Source of the DNA: a virus
Reading direction: 5' to 3' (one strand)
Length of the DNA stretch: 50,257 nucleotides
IMG/VR virus record: IMGVR_UViG_3300021090_000030
Span: 1-50,257 of that record
In this document: one piece after another, positions 13,532-22,933 of the stretch
How the letters are laid out: the number at the start of each line of letters is the position of its first letter
Position numbering within the stretch: the stretch's first letter is position 1
Made by a program: the position numbers and the translations under genes
The notes under the pieces: generated by a model
What the model saw: only the letters and a program-made list of their open reading frames with translations
Database searches by the model: none
Told to the model about the DNA's origin: nothing

Positions 13532-14623
13532 ATGCCATTCGGAATTAATGACCTTAAGAGCGTGATTCGCATCCCGACGAACTGGGACCTCGCGTATATG
13601 CGCCAATTCCAGACCGCCGACGGCGTAACCTGGGACCGTATAATCTCCCGTATGGGTGCTGCGTTGTCATTGTTCAACCAATCTCTGACACAAGGACCCT
13701 GGGCACCTTTCTATCGTGCTACAACCGACACCGGACTTGAATACCGTTTGGGTGCCGACGGTGGCGAGCTACCCCCAATGCCTGAACACAACCGGCCCGA
13801 CCTGTTCGCAGGTGAGGCTGGTGGTCATATGATCCCAATGCGTGACTACGGCGGTGGGTTGGGTTGGACATCGCTTGCTCTTCGACGTGCATCGGCGAGT
13901 AAGATCGATCTGTCGATTCAAACGCTTATTGATCGTGGCCGCGTTACGTGGAGTAAACGTATGATGGAGCGACTGTACCGCGTTGAATCTGTACGTGTAG
14001 GTGCGGGCGGCGTTTCGTTGCCGTTTATTGACGGCGGTGTTTCTGACGATGAGTACGTAGCCCCTTCATGGGAAGGTGTTGACTTCCCTGCTAATCATAA
14101 CCACTACCATCGATTGGCTGATAGTGAGGCAGGACGTACAGCATCTTTGCTAGCAATGGCGCTAGACTTGCGTGAGCATGGTCACATGCCTCCATACATT
14201 CTGACCATTCCAGAAGTCGATGCGGCCGTTTGGGCGGCACAGCCGGAGTACACACCCCCAGCAAACGCCATTCTCCAAACACAAGGGATCGAAGTCCGTG
14301 CTTTGAGTGTTGATACCAGTTTGTACACAGGTGTGTTCGAAGTTGACCGAGCTTGGGGCTTTATCATGCCCACGTCTCGTCTTCCTGCTAACTATGCAGG
14401 TATGTTTAAGCCCTACGGTTACGGGAACGTAAACAACCCGTTGGTCGTTCGTTACGAGAACGGCTTTCCTCTGGGCTTGTCCCTCGAAGGTCAGGTCATA
14501 ATTTACCCGCTACAAGAAGCGGTAGCCATGTTCACCTTTGGTGTTGGTGTAGGCAACCGTACGAACGGGTCACTGACCTACTTCGCCGCAAGTGGTAACT
14601 ACGTTAGCCCAGTCATAGCATAA
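13532..14623 (+). CDS. Major capsid protein
   Basis: 363 residues, GAGGTGTGAC before the ATG. Position after scaffold and decoration genes, size, and a beta-rich sequence with many aromatics fit a HK97-fold major capsid protein. Segments: MIPMRDYGGGLGWTSLALRR (probable start of the P-domain), HNHYHRLADSEAGRTASLLA, and MPPYILTIPEVDAAVW. No propeptide is obvious, in keeping with a separate scaffold. Confidence 0.88.
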   Translation: MPFGINDLKSVIRIPTNWDLAYMRQFQTADGVTWDRIISRMGAALSLFNQSLTQGPWAPFYRATTDTGLEYRLGADGGELPPMPEHNRPDLFAGEAGGHMIPMRDYGGGLGWTSLALRRASASKIDLSIQTLIDRGRVTWSKRMMERLYRVESVRVGAGGVSLPFIDGGVSDDEYVAPSWEGVDFPANHNHYHRLADSEAGRTASLLAMALDLREHGHMPPYILTIPEVDAAVWAAQPEYTPPANAILQTQGIEVRALSVDTSLYTGVFEVDRAWGFIMPTSRLPANYAGMFKPYGYGNVNNPLVVRYENGFPLGLSLEGQVIIYPLQEAVAMFTFGVGVGNRTNGSLTYFAASGNYVSPVIA

Positions 14624-14994
14624 TGACGTTCACTTACGATACAGGCCTAGCAACCAGCGTCTCATGGGTTCGTCTGCAAATAGGCGACACCAAGGTAGGA
14701 GCTGGTCCCCGTGTTGACGGCACCAACTTCTCTGACGAAGAGATTGAGGCTCTGCTAGGCCTGAACAAAAACGACGTGACTGATGTGACAAGTCAACTCT
14801 TCAACATTTTGGCAACTGAGTGGACGAGAATGGCGATGACCTATACTATAGGCCCACGCAAAGAAGACTACACTAAAATAGCAGACCTGTACACAAAGAA
14901 GGCACTACATTGGTCTAACATTGCAGGTACGCTATTCAAGACATTCTCAGCGGGCACGAAGAGGCTCTCCGATGCTGACGCCAGCATTACGTAG
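14623..14994 (+). CDS. Head-tail connector (adaptor) protein
   Basis: 123 residues. Begins with SWVRLQIGDT and contains FSDEEIEALL and TEWTRMAMTY, features of the gp6/gp15-type adaptor family that sits under the portal. Shares one base with the capsid stop (TAATG). Function by position and these helical signatures. Confidence 0.75.
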   Translation: MTFTYDTGLATSVSWVRLQIGDTKVGAGPRVDGTNFSDEEIEALLGLNKNDVTDVTSQLFNILATEWTRMAMTYTIGPRKEDYTKIADLYTKKALHWSNIAGTLFKTFSAGTKRLSDADASIT

Positions 14995-15307
14995 AGGTAT
15001 TAGGCATTCGGCCTCGATCAGTGCACAGACAACCACTGCTGGAGGGGTTCGGACAACTCCAGAGCATCTCTTTGATTTACTTATCTCGCCCATCGATGCT
15101 GTAGACCCTGACGTGTTGATAAGGTTTGCTTTGCTAACACCGTTCCAGGCAAAGCAAGCCTTTGCGTATCGTCAAGAGGAGATAAAGCCTGGCATGTACT
15201 TAGTTATGGGTACCAAACAATATCCAATCAAGGGTGTAGCAAGTTACCCTGACGATGACGGATACACTTTATACCATATGATTCTTGAGGATGTAATTTC
15301 GAAATGA
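14972..15307 (+). CDS. Head-tail stopper-like protein
   Basis: Start at 14972 (AGAGG upstream; the longer frame begins at a TTG inside the previous gene). 111 residues: basic N-terminus, then a beta-rich core (PGMYLVMGTKQYPIKGVASY) like head-closure proteins of siphophages that plug the portal after packaging. Assigned mainly by gene order. Its stop overlaps the next ATG. Confidence 0.65.
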   Translation: MLTPALRRGIRHSASISAQTTTAGGVRTTPEHLFDLLISPIDAVDPDVLIRFALLTPFQAKQAFAYRQEEIKPGMYLVMGTKQYPIKGVASYPDDDGYTLYHMILEDVISK

Positions 15308-15948
15308 CCTCAAACGTTACTGATAGAAGCGTAATGCGTAAGAAGTTTGCAGGCTTACTAGAGGATGCCTTAGTAGGTAGTGGTAAGCCTGTTAAGGTAG
15401 TATACGACTACCAAGTCGGTGACTTCAGAGGTGAGTCGCCTGTTATTGTCGTTACGAGCACAGGCACCGCAAGAGGTTCTTCTACGGTAACAGGAGTTAC
15501 AGAGTTCTTTCTCGAGGTCCATACATTTATACTATACGCGGCTAAACCTATGATTACTGTTGACAGTCCTGATGCGGGTGTTGATGTGACAATCGCTTTG
15601 GAGGATACGTCGATATATCAGGTAGGAAATACAGTCGTGATAGAAGATGGTACAAATTCGGACATAGCAATTATTACGGATATCGATCCTAACGTTTCGG
15701 TGACTATAGACGTGCTGGTTCATAGTTTCGTAACACCTAAAATTTATATCTGGACAGAGTCACAGTCAGAAGACTTGCTAGATTTACTCGAGAAAGGTAT
15801 CTCTGATGTCATCAAGGACTCTAGCGAAGAAGATCTATTCTTCTATGTTATGAACACTGACCGAAGTGAAATTGATGTGGTCGAAATTGGTGGTGACGCT
15901 TACCGTCACGAAACAGTACCTGTGACTGTAGCAGTAATGGATGTCTAA
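15304..15948 (+). CDS. Neck / tail completion protein (putative)
   Basis: 214 residues. N-terminal helix, then long beta-rich stretches (SPVIVVTSTGTARGSSTVTG, DTSIYQVGNTVVIEDGT). Lies in the connector block between the stopper and the gp10-like gene. No family recognised with certainty; tail terminator or neck protein are the options. Confidence 0.6.
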   Translation: MTSNVTDRSVMRKKFAGLLEDALVGSGKPVKVVYDYQVGDFRGESPVIVVTSTGTARGSSTVTGVTEFFLEVHTFILYAAKPMITVDSPDAGVDVTIALEDTSIYQVGNTVVIEDGTNSDIAIITDIDPNVSVTIDVLVHSFVTPKIYIWTESQSEDLLDLLEKGISDVIKDSSEEDLFFYVMNTDRSEIDVVEIGGDAYRHETVPVTVAVMDV

Positions 15949-16433
15949 TGCCTATCATACCGATACGAGTCAAAAGTGATGCGAAGCTTGTTAGGGCAGG
16001 ACTCCAGGACCTTGCTAAAGCAATACCTCAAGTTGGTAGACTTCAGATATACCAAGTCATGGTACGTTCGAGGACGCGTCTAAAAAAGCCTGGAAAGAGA
16101 GTGAAGTATCCTGTACCTTGGGATAACGTAAAGCAAAAGATAAAAGTCATTATAATGCTTAAAGCGGCCAACAACCTTCCGTATAGACGTACTGGCAACT
16201 ACGGAAACGCCTTTACGATTACAAAGCTTGACGATGGCTATGAACTAGGAAACACGTTGGATGAGGCTGACTTCGTTGGTGGTGACGCCGAAGGCAAAAA
16301 TCAGTCAAGAATTTTTAGAGGTCGCTACCCCATCATGCGTGAAGTAGTTGACGAAGAGTTCAAAAAACTTCCCTCAGCAGTTGTGGAGCACCTAATACTT
16401 GTGGCTGCCGAGAAAGGCCTAGAAGCAAAATGA
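15948..16433 (+). CDS. Tail-completion protein, HK97 gp10-like (putative)
   Basis: 161 residues, basic, with YRRTGNYGNAFTITKLDDGY followed by GNTLDEADFVGG, as in HK97 gp10-type proteins (strand with arginine-rich region, then a Gly turn). These join head and tail. Overlaps both neighbours by a few bases. Confidence 0.6.
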   Translation: MPIIPIRVKSDAKLVRAGLQDLAKAIPQVGRLQIYQVMVRSRTRLKKPGKRVKYPVPWDNVKQKIKVIIMLKAANNLPYRRTGNYGNAFTITKLDDGYELGNTLDEADFVGGDAEGKNQSRIFRGRYPIMREVVDEEFKKLPSAVVEHLILVAAEKGLEAK

Positions 16434-17143
16434 ATGCTGACGACCCCCGACTAAAAATTCTAGAGACAACGCCCATTAGCGAGTGGAGCTATCCTCGTAT
16501 ATTGTTGGGTATTCCCTTAGAGAGGGCTATTAGCTACGCCGACAAGGTATTCTGGCCGTTGATGGGCATAGCATCACAAGGGCCCACCTTCGTTAGTGAA
16601 CCTTACGGACGTATTGACCTTGTTAGAAACAAGTTCGCGATACACCTTTTGAACAGTGACTTTACACACCTATTAATGCTCGATATAGATCACATTCATC
16701 CCCACAAAATTATCCAGAATCTTGCTCGATGGGTCTTGCTCGATCCTAACGTACGAGTAGTTAGCGGTCTAAACTTCAGACGTGGGAAGCCGTTCGACCC
16801 TGTTTGTGGTGTTTACAGCAACGGTCACAAGGAGAGGCTGATGATGACTGATTGGGAGGCAGGCCTAATCGAAGTCAAGGAGTGTGGGTCGGCTTCTCTT
16901 TTAGTTCATCGTAGTGTGTTCGAAGAAATGGAGCCGCCATGGTTTTTCAACATATATGACGAGATTTGGGAGAACAGCTGGCCGGGCGAAGATATCGGGT
17001 TTAGCCGTAAGTGTCAAGAAATGGACATCCCAATATATGTGGACACTACAGTATCATCTCCTCATTGCATCGATAGTACTGTGACTGAAGACACTTTTCG
17101 GCGCTATATACAATTACACCCCCAAGAGGTGAAAGATGTATAA
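16430..17143 (+). CDS. GT-A fold glycosyltransferase
   Basis: 237 residues. DxD metal/nucleotide-sugar motif LMLDIDHIHP (D85, D87), then VSGLNFRRGKPFDPV, CGSASLLVHRSVFEEM and WPGEDIGFSRKCQE, the typical late acidic motif of family-2-like enzymes. Transfers a sugar from a nucleotide donor; acceptor unknown. First of three sugar-related genes set between the tail-completion and major tail protein genes, overlapping both neighbours, so it is expressed with the virion proteins. Virion protein glycosylation is the leading idea; glycosylation of DNA or host envelope is possible. Confidence 0.8.
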   Translation: MNADDPRLKILETTPISEWSYPRILLGIPLERAISYADKVFWPLMGIASQGPTFVSEPYGRIDLVRNKFAIHLLNSDFTHLLMLDIDHIHPHKIIQNLARWVLLDPNVRVVSGLNFRRGKPFDPVCGVYSNGHKERLMMTDWEAGLIEVKECGSASLLVHRSVFEEMEPPWFFNIYDEIWENSWPGEDIGFSRKCQEMDIPIYVDTTVSSPHCIDSTVTEDTFRRYIQLHPQEVKDV

Positions 17144-17768
17144 TCTGTACGACAGATTCAAAGGAGAAACTTGTATTGTGATAGGTAATGGACCCAGTCT
17201 AAAGGACGTTTCCAACGAGTATCTAGTAACACACCATACATTTGGCTCCAATAGAGTGTACCTTAAGTACGTACCTACCTTCTTCGTGTGTGTCAATCCA
17301 TTAGTTATACAACAGAACTGGGTCGACATTGCAAGCATGAATACAGAGAAGTTTGTACGTGAGGGTTCAGAAATTGATGACGCGTACGAGCTCCATCCCA
17401 TATCCTTACCCATGTTCTCTTATAATCCGTACAAATGGCTGTACGAGGGCCACACAGTTACATTTGTGTCGTTACAGTTAGCATTCTTCATGGGATTTCA
17501 TAAAGTAATACTTGTAGGAGTCGACCACAGATACAAGTTTGAAGGTAAGCCCAACGAAGAACGACTTATGGAAGATGACGACCCCAACCACTTTGATCCG
17601 GAGTACTTCAAAGGAATGAAGTGGCACAACCCCGACCTAAGACGTTCGGAAGAGGCCTACATGATGGCCAAGGAGGCATATGAAAGTGATGGTAGAGAGA
17701 TAATCAACATAACACGTGATAGTGCTCTAGAAGTGTTCAAGAAAGAGGAACTAGTATGGGTACCGTAA
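17136..17768 (+). CDS. DUF115/MptE-like or sialyltransferase-like protein
   Basis: 210 residues. Opens with CIVIGNGPSLKDV (about 13-25), followed by a beta-alpha repeat ending FGSNRVYLKYVPTFFVCVNP. This N-G-P-S-L signature occurs in DUF115 (MptE-like) proteins and in CST-I type sialyltransferases, which use a Rossmann-like fold for CMP-sugars or related donors. Later HKVILVGVDHRYKFEGKPN. The placement between two glycosyltransferases favours a sugar transfer or sugar donor role. Substrate unknown. Confidence 0.7.
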   Translation: MYNLYDRFKGETCIVIGNGPSLKDVSNEYLVTHHTFGSNRVYLKYVPTFFVCVNPLVIQQNWVDIASMNTEKFVREGSEIDDAYELHPISLPMFSYNPYKWLYEGHTVTFVSLQLAFFMGFHKVILVGVDHRYKFEGKPNEERLMEDDDPNHFDPEYFKGMKWHNPDLRRSEEAYMMAKEAYESDGREIINITRDSALEVFKKEELVWVP

Positions 17769-18430
17769 CCGCTATTGTTTCTGCCTACTATGCGTATAAG
17801 TTCCTGCCAGGCCGTATAGCGAACCTAAGGGAACAAAATCCCCCGCCTCGGATCATAGTTGTGGCTCAACAAGGGTCACGAGAAGCTGAGATAGCAGAGC
17901 AGTGCAAAGTAGTTACACTACTAACTCCCGACATACCAACTATCTATGCTGCATGGAACATGGCCATACGTTTGACCAAAGAAAGTGAGTACATAGTAGT
18001 GGCTAATACGGACGATCGTTTTCATATAGGAGGACTCAAAGTACTCTCCGACGCCTTGGACAGCAACCCCGATATTGCCCTGTGCTATGCTGACAATGAT
18101 ATTGTACTACAGATAGATGGAGACCCCGTCAATCGACATAACTGGGCCAGTGGAGGCTTTGATGAATTGAAAGAGATGTGTTTTATTGGTCCCATGCCTA
18201 TGTGGAGAGCTTCGTTACATTCAAAGCACGGGTACTTTGATGATTTGATGAAGTCAGCTGGAGACTATGAGTTCTGGCTCCGTATAGCAAGTCGAGGCGA
18301 GAAGTTCATGCATCAGCCACGTTCGATAGGAACGTACTTGTATAGAAAAGACAGTGCAGAACGAAGGGAACCTCTTAGGGGTGTTTGGGAGAGTGCTAGA
18401 GCACGAAGTCGTTACATAACCAGATTATAA
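17756..18430 (+). CDS. Family 2 glycosyltransferase
   Basis: 224 residues. N-terminal TVTAIVSAYYAYKFLPGRI (Rossmann half), DxD-like VVANTDDRFH (D86, D87), then CFIGPMPMWRASLHSKHGYF and AGDYEFWLRIASRGEK, the acceptor-side and catalytic-base motifs of GT2 enzymes. Third member of the sugar cassette; overlaps the preceding gene by 13 bases. Followed after 11 bases by the major tail protein with its own AAAGGAG. Confidence 0.85.
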   Translation: MGTVTAIVSAYYAYKFLPGRIANLREQNPPPRIIVVAQQGSREAEIAEQCKVVTLLTPDIPTIYAAWNMAIRLTKESEYIVVANTDDRFHIGGLKVLSDALDSNPDIALCYADNDIVLQIDGDPVNRHNWASGGFDELKEMCFIGPMPMWRASLHSKHGYFDDLMKSAGDYEFWLRIASRGEKFMHQPRSIGTYLYRKDSAERREPLRGVWESARARSRYITRL

Positions 18431-18441
18431 AGGAGTATCAA

Positions 18442-19245
18442 ATGTCCGCGAGTGGATCACAATTAGCAGTAGGGGTGAAAAGAGCCGTCATCTATGAGTT
18501 GGATACGGACGGCTTTCCGTTAGCAACTGGAACAACTCCGTACACTGGGATTGAAGTGGTGGGGCCTAAAGCCTTTGCACTTACGGTCCCTGAATCACGG
18601 AAGATTTCACACGTAGGTAACGATCGAGTACTGGCCATCGACTACTTGCCGCCAATCGAAGGTATGTCAGGAGAGTTGAGGGTCGCCTCGAACGACCTGA
18701 ATGCTAAAGCAGCCATTGCCGGCGTAAATGTATTCAATGTGGGTAGTGCAGCAATAATGCCTTGGGGTACAGACAAGCAAGGATTTGAGGTCGACGCTGG
18801 GCTTCTTTTGTTCCAGCAATCCCTCGATACGGTCACGAAGTCACGACGTTGGAAGTACTATCTCATTCCCAAGGCTCGTCTGATACCGTCACCTGCTAGT
18901 ATGGACGAGAATCCTGCTGAAGACAGGTATACCGTTGCACCCAACCCCACAACTAAACATTTATGGGGCACTACTCTTGTTGAAGGTACAGAGGGTGCTC
19001 TAGAGATGGCAGTAGGAGAGGGTATGGGTATTGGCCGTCCTAATATCGTAGCCTTTAAGGGAAACGGTACAGAAGACACTTTCCTATTGCCTGTCGACAA
19101 GCCCTCTTCGAACGTCACCAACATTGTTGTATGGGTTGATGGCGTATTGCAAACAACCGAGTTGGGTATAGTTACCCTAACTTCAATACCGTTTGATGTA
19201 GCCCCTGCTACGGGTGCTATTATAGTGGTGTACTACGAATACTAA
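18442..19245 (+). CDS. Major tail tube protein
   Basis: 267 residues. Acidic/beta-rich sequence with GVKRAVIYELDTDGFPLATG at the start, as in many siphophage tube proteins. The last part (about 205-267: AFKGNGTEDTFLLPVDKPSS, VVWVDGVLQTTELG) looks like an extra beta-domain decorating the tube. AAAGGAGTATCAA precedes the ATG. Position just before the frameshifted chaperones is the standard order. Confidence 0.85.
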   Translation: MSASGSQLAVGVKRAVIYELDTDGFPLATGTTPYTGIEVVGPKAFALTVPESRKISHVGNDRVLAIDYLPPIEGMSGELRVASNDLNAKAAIAGVNVFNVGSAAIMPWGTDKQGFEVDAGLLLFQQSLDTVTKSRRWKYYLIPKARLIPSPASMDENPAEDRYTVAPNPTTKHLWGTTLVEGTEGALEMAVGEGMGIGRPNIVAFKGNGTEDTFLLPVDKPSSNVTNIVVWVDGVLQTTELGIVTLTSIPFDVAPATGAIIVVYYEY

Positions 19246-19262
19246 AAGAAAGGCGTGATGCC

Positions 19263-19625
19263 ATGCCGTACGAACTACAAAGTGAAAAAATTGTGATATG
19301 TGGCGAGACGTTGACCGTCTTGCAAGCGTCCAACGCTATGGAGATTGATCGCTCCATGCTAATTTCAGAAGCAGATAAGAAGTGGCCTGAAAACGCGGTG
19401 GATACAAAAGATAAATACAATCAGTACGTCGAGACTCTTTTGTATCCATCGCTAGTCGCTTGTACGGTGGGACCTGTACCTACTGTACAGGAGTTTATGT
19501 ATAGCATACCCACTGCTGACTCAGATAAATGGGTCGAGACGGCGATGCGAATAAACCCACTTTGGTTTACCTTCATTTCGGATACTGACGAAAAGGAGAC
19601 TGAACGGGAGGAAAAAAAAGACTAG
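19263..19625 (+). CDS. Tail assembly chaperone, short form (gpG-like)
   Basis: 120 residues, located between the tube and tape measure genes. Ends in a charged stretch EKETEREEKKD just where the ribosome can slip (19612-19619). Chaperones of this class coat the tape measure protein during tail assembly and are absent from the virion. Some ribosomes shift frame to give the longer form. Confidence 0.85.
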   Translation: MPYELQSEKIVICGETLTVLQASNAMEIDRSMLISEADKKWPENAVDTKDKYNQYVETLLYPSLVACTVGPVPTVQEFMYSIPTADSDKWVETAMRINPLWFTFISDTDEKETEREEKKD

Positions 19626-19894
19626 CCGCAAACGAGATATTCTCTCGTCTTGCGGGCTTAGTCGACAAGAGTGAGAACGACGACAGTCTCCCAGAGACAG
19701 TAGATACGCCTCTAGAGATTTTAGAGAAGTATTATGATTTATGGCTTTGGTGGCGTGCAACGGATAGGAAGTTCCTCCCGTCTCAAATTTTGGAGCAAGC
19801 TTCAGAGCCATTTACGGTTATGTTAGAACTAGACAGTTATTATGAACGTATTATAGCACAAAAAAGGAGCACAGACAGTGGCGAAACAAGCTAA
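19263..19894 (+). CDS. Tail assembly chaperone, long form made by -1 frameshift (gpGT-like)
   Basis: After codon 119, a -1 shift at eight A residues continues the frame with RLAANEIFSRLAGLVDKSEN and on to a TAA at 19892-19894, giving about 210 residues. The extension contains YYDLWLWWRATDRKFLPSQI and LELDSYYERIIAQ, the aromatic style of T-domain extensions. It has no start codon of its own and overlaps the tape measure start by 17 bases. This matches the conserved G/GT arrangement of siphophages. Confidence 0.85.
19612..19619 (+). other. Programmed -1 frameshift slippery site
   Basis: A run of eight A read in frame as GAA-AAA-AAA-GAC-TAG, i.e. slippery A-AAA-AAA followed by G. The zero frame stops four bases after the run (TAG 19623-19625), while the -1 frame is open for 91 more codons. 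Confidence 0.85.
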
Positions 19895-22562
19895 AGTCAA
19901 GGTAGCAATTGTTCTCGATGAAGTCGAAGCTCAGAAAGTATTGGCGAGCCTTGAAGCTGTCGCTGCTGCTACTAAGAAGGTAGAGGGAGAGGGTGCTGAA
20001 AAACAAACTACTGAACAGAACAAAGTAACAGAAGCAGCCAGAAAGACTGTTGGTCAGTATGATGCTCAAATCGACCGACTGAAGAAAGCCGTTGCTGCTG
20101 CTAAAGAACTAATGGCTGTAGAACAGGTCAGGGAGGCTAGACTTGGTGCACCCGGTAGTGTTCCTCTAACAAGCCCGGTTCTCGAAAAGATACGACAAGA
20201 GAATTTGGGGACTATCGGTGCAGACCCCGAAAAGATAAAAATTGCGGCTGCGGCTATTGCAGAGCAGGCAAAGGGTCAGTACAACGTTTCGGCTGCCATT
20301 AAAGACTCCATAGTCCAGTATGAATTCGAAGATGAGGCTCTAAACAAGCTACTCCGTAAAGCCCGTGAATTGGGGAAAGACGAACAGTTCTATGCAATCT
20401 TACATAAAAAAGGGTACGTAGAGGGAAGTGTAGCAATTCAAAAGATGTTGGGCTTGAAGGCTAAAGACATAGGGATGACCAAAGAGCAAATCAAGGAGAT
20501 CCAACGTCACGCAACCATTCTAAGACACGAAAGTATTGCACTACGTAGGTCGGCTGCAGACTTACATTTGTTTGCTCAGAGTGCGTTTATTGCAGGTTCA
20601 GCCACAATAGGTGGAATACTACTACTTGCCAAACAGTATTCTGACCAAATGGGGGACACTACGAAAGTCTCCAGAGAGTTCCTTGCTGCACAGGAGCAAC
20701 TGAAAGCTGCTAAGAATAGGATAGGGGAAGTCTTCGCTCGGGAGAGCGTTCCATTTATCAGAGAAGCAACGAAGATTCTAGACAGGGCGGGTAAGTTCAT
20801 ACAAGAACATCCTGAGATAGTATCGGCAGCCCTTAAGGGTGGTGAGATACTTATTGCTGTCGGGCTTTTAGGTAAGGCCGTTGCTACAGGAACAAGACTT
20901 ACTGCTGATGCCTTAGCCATCCATTCGTCCATTCTAAGAATCATAGCTACCAGAGCTGAAGAAGAAGTGGCAGCAGCCAAACAACTAGCAGCAGCGGAAC
21001 TAATGAATGCAGCTGCCGACAAACAATTAACGGCTGCCGAAGGTATGGTTGTTAGTCCCGCTCCGGCAGCGTCTAAACTAGCGACAGCATTAAATACACC
21101 CACTGCAATTGTTGGCTTGATAGTAGCAATCGGTCTCGTTAGCTACAAGACTGCACAGCAATTGGAGAAGTTAGAGGACATCTTCAAGGCGCTTGAGAAG
21201 AGGGGTGGACGTTTCGCAGCTGTTTGGGCCCCTCTATACAAGATAATAGAGTCAGGTACACTGGCTGTCAATCCGCTAGCTATTTCTATCAAAAACTTCA
21301 AGGATAACCTCGACAGAGATATTCCCCTCATTACAAAGTTGTTCAACGACTTTACAGGTACTACCAAAGATGCCGCAGCGAATGTTACACCCTCTGTAAT
21401 ATTCTCTGAACAGTTTAGTGCAGTACTCAAGGCCTACGAAGACTACACAGCTGATGACTTGAAGTTAGTCAAAGATCACTATGCTGAACGTGAAGACATT
21501 GTACGAAAGGGTCTTGACGCTGAAAAGAAAGAAAACGAACAAAATCTCAAGCGTCTAGAAGACATACGTGCACAAGCTAATAAAGCCACAGCAACACTCA
21601 GAAGAAACTTTGCTCGCCAAGAAGCGGACGACGAACGTGATTACGCACGCGACAGAGCCAAGATACTCAAAGATGCTGGTGAAGATGCCCTACAAGCTGA
21701 GGCCGACCTACAGGAAAAGCTCCGTAAGCTACGACTAGAGTATGAGGAGAGAGAAGTCGACCTTCTGGCTGCACGTGATGCTGTTGGATTGGTCAAGAAT
21801 CGACTGAAATACATTCAAGACCGTGCCGAGGCAATAAGAGAAGCCAATCTCGAGATTGCTAAGAAGCGCAAGGACATTGCTGATCGGTTACGTATTCTAG
21901 ACGAAGAATTTGACATACAGAGACAACGTAGACAAGAGGACTTTGAAACTCGTCTGGAAGAGATTCAACGGGAAGCACGAGAGAAGCTCATTGAACAGCA
22001 AAAGGCGCACACAGAAGAGATTGCGGCTATTAGGAAGAACACCGCAGAAAAACTCAGAGACGAACTTGTACAGTTCAATGAAGAACGTAAGAGAAGGTAT
22101 CAGGACTTCCTACAGAGAATACGAGACCTTGATGCGGGTTTGCTAGGCGAGAAGGCACTACGTAAGAAACGACAAGACGAGATGATAGCCGATCTCGATG
22201 CGTTCTTGGCGGCCTATCGAGCTAAGCACAAGACACTACTTACCACAATTTCTGCCACTGCAGGAGTAGGCACTCGAGCCACTGGTGGATATGCTACTTT
22301 CGGTACTTATCTCTTAGGCGACAAACCTACAGGCGGAAGGGGTGATGCTGAGTTTGTTTTGAGGGGACGTACTACCAGAGCAGCTGAGACTATTATAGGT
22401 GGACGTCTGACTCAAGAAGGAATACTAAGAGCTATGTTAGCTGGTGGGCAGAAAAACGTTACATTGAACGACCATCGTAGATTCGACAGTAGACTGTCTG
22501 TGGAAGACCGACGAGCAATCTTACAGGACACTAAACAAATGCTTAGTGAGTTGGTGAGCTAA
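19878..22562 (+). CDS. Tape measure protein
   Basis: 894 residues from GTG, with AAAAAGGAG upstream. Alpha-helical throughout. Ala-rich hydrophobic segments lie in the middle (residues about 230-250, 310-345, 405-425), and a long charged coiled coil at about 530-780 has repeated Glu/Arg/Lys heptads. It sets tail length; at roughly 0.15 nm per residue the tail would be about 130 nm. Longest helical protein of the genome and placed right after the chaperones. Confidence 0.92.
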   Translation: MAKQAKVKVAIVLDEVEAQKVLASLEAVAAATKKVEGEGAEKQTTEQNKVTEAARKTVGQYDAQIDRLKKAVAAAKELMAVEQVREARLGAPGSVPLTSPVLEKIRQENLGTIGADPEKIKIAAAAIAEQAKGQYNVSAAIKDSIVQYEFEDEALNKLLRKARELGKDEQFYAILHKKGYVEGSVAIQKMLGLKAKDIGMTKEQIKEIQRHATILRHESIALRRSAADLHLFAQSAFIAGSATIGGILLLAKQYSDQMGDTTKVSREFLAAQEQLKAAKNRIGEVFARESVPFIREATKILDRAGKFIQEHPEIVSAALKGGEILIAVGLLGKAVATGTRLTADALAIHSSILRIIATRAEEEVAAAKQLAAAELMNAAADKQLTAAEGMVVSPAPAASKLATALNTPTAIVGLIVAIGLVSYKTAQQLEKLEDIFKALEKRGGRFAAVWAPLYKIIESGTLAVNPLAISIKNFKDNLDRDIPLITKLFNDFTGTTKDAAANVTPSVIFSEQFSAVLKAYEDYTADDLKLVKDHYAEREDIVRKGLDAEKKENEQNLKRLEDIRAQANKATATLRRNFARQEADDERDYARDRAKILKDAGEDALQAEADLQEKLRKLRLEYEEREVDLLAARDAVGLVKNRLKYIQDRAEAIREANLEIAKKRKDIADRLRILDEEFDIQRQRRQEDFETRLEEIQREAREKLIEQQKAHTEEIAAIRKNTAEKLRDELVQFNEERKRRYQDFLQRIRDLDAGLLGEKALRKKRQDEMIADLDAFLAAYRAKHKTLLTTISATAGVGTRATGGYATFGTYLLGDKPTGGRGDAEFVLRGRTTRAAETIIGGRLTQEGILRAMLAGGQKNVTLNDHRRFDSRLSVEDRRAILQDTKQMLSELVS

Positions 22563-22933
22563 TGGCCGCACACGAATATAAAATAGGTACATCGAGTGGT
22601 AGTATGACCTTACTATCTAGTTTAGGCATACCTGCACCCCATCAAAACTTTATACCTTACTCTACAGAGGTTACATTGGGTAATGGAAGGATTCAAGGAC
22701 ATGGTTGGCCGGAAGATGAATGGTACTGGGGTTTCCTTACAGGTTCCCAACGGGCTACCTTACGAACCTATATCTCAGGTAGAGGCTCCCACGTCTTCGT
22801 TCGAGATCTTATGGACGACGGTCTTACTTGGGAGGACTTTGAGTGTGAGGCTACTTGGATGAAACAAGAAGATAGACAGGCAGGCCGCCGTATCGGATTC
22901 ACTCTAAAATTGGCGGCAATGGAAGTAGTGTGA
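22562..22933 (+). CDS. Minor tail protein, distal-tail region (putative)
   Basis: 123 residues. Starts directly at the tape measure stop (TAATG). Contains WYWGFLTGSQRATLRTYISG and the beta-rich DGLTWEDFECEATWMKQEDR, a pattern of small tail-tip proteins related to distal tail adaptors. Followed by an overlapping GTG start of the large tail-tip protein. Confidence 0.65.
   Translation: MAAHEYKIGTSSGSMTLLSSLGIPAPHQNFIPYSTEVTLGNGRIQGHGWPEDEWYWGFLTGSQRATLRTYISGRGSHVFVRDLMDDGLTWEDFECEATWMKQEDRQAGRRIGFTLKLAAMEVV

Noticed and set aside
21910-22146. Overlapping plus-strand frame inside the tape measure gene
   Set aside because: Charged coiled-coil coding region gives open alternative frames; no ribosome binding site and no protein-like composition.
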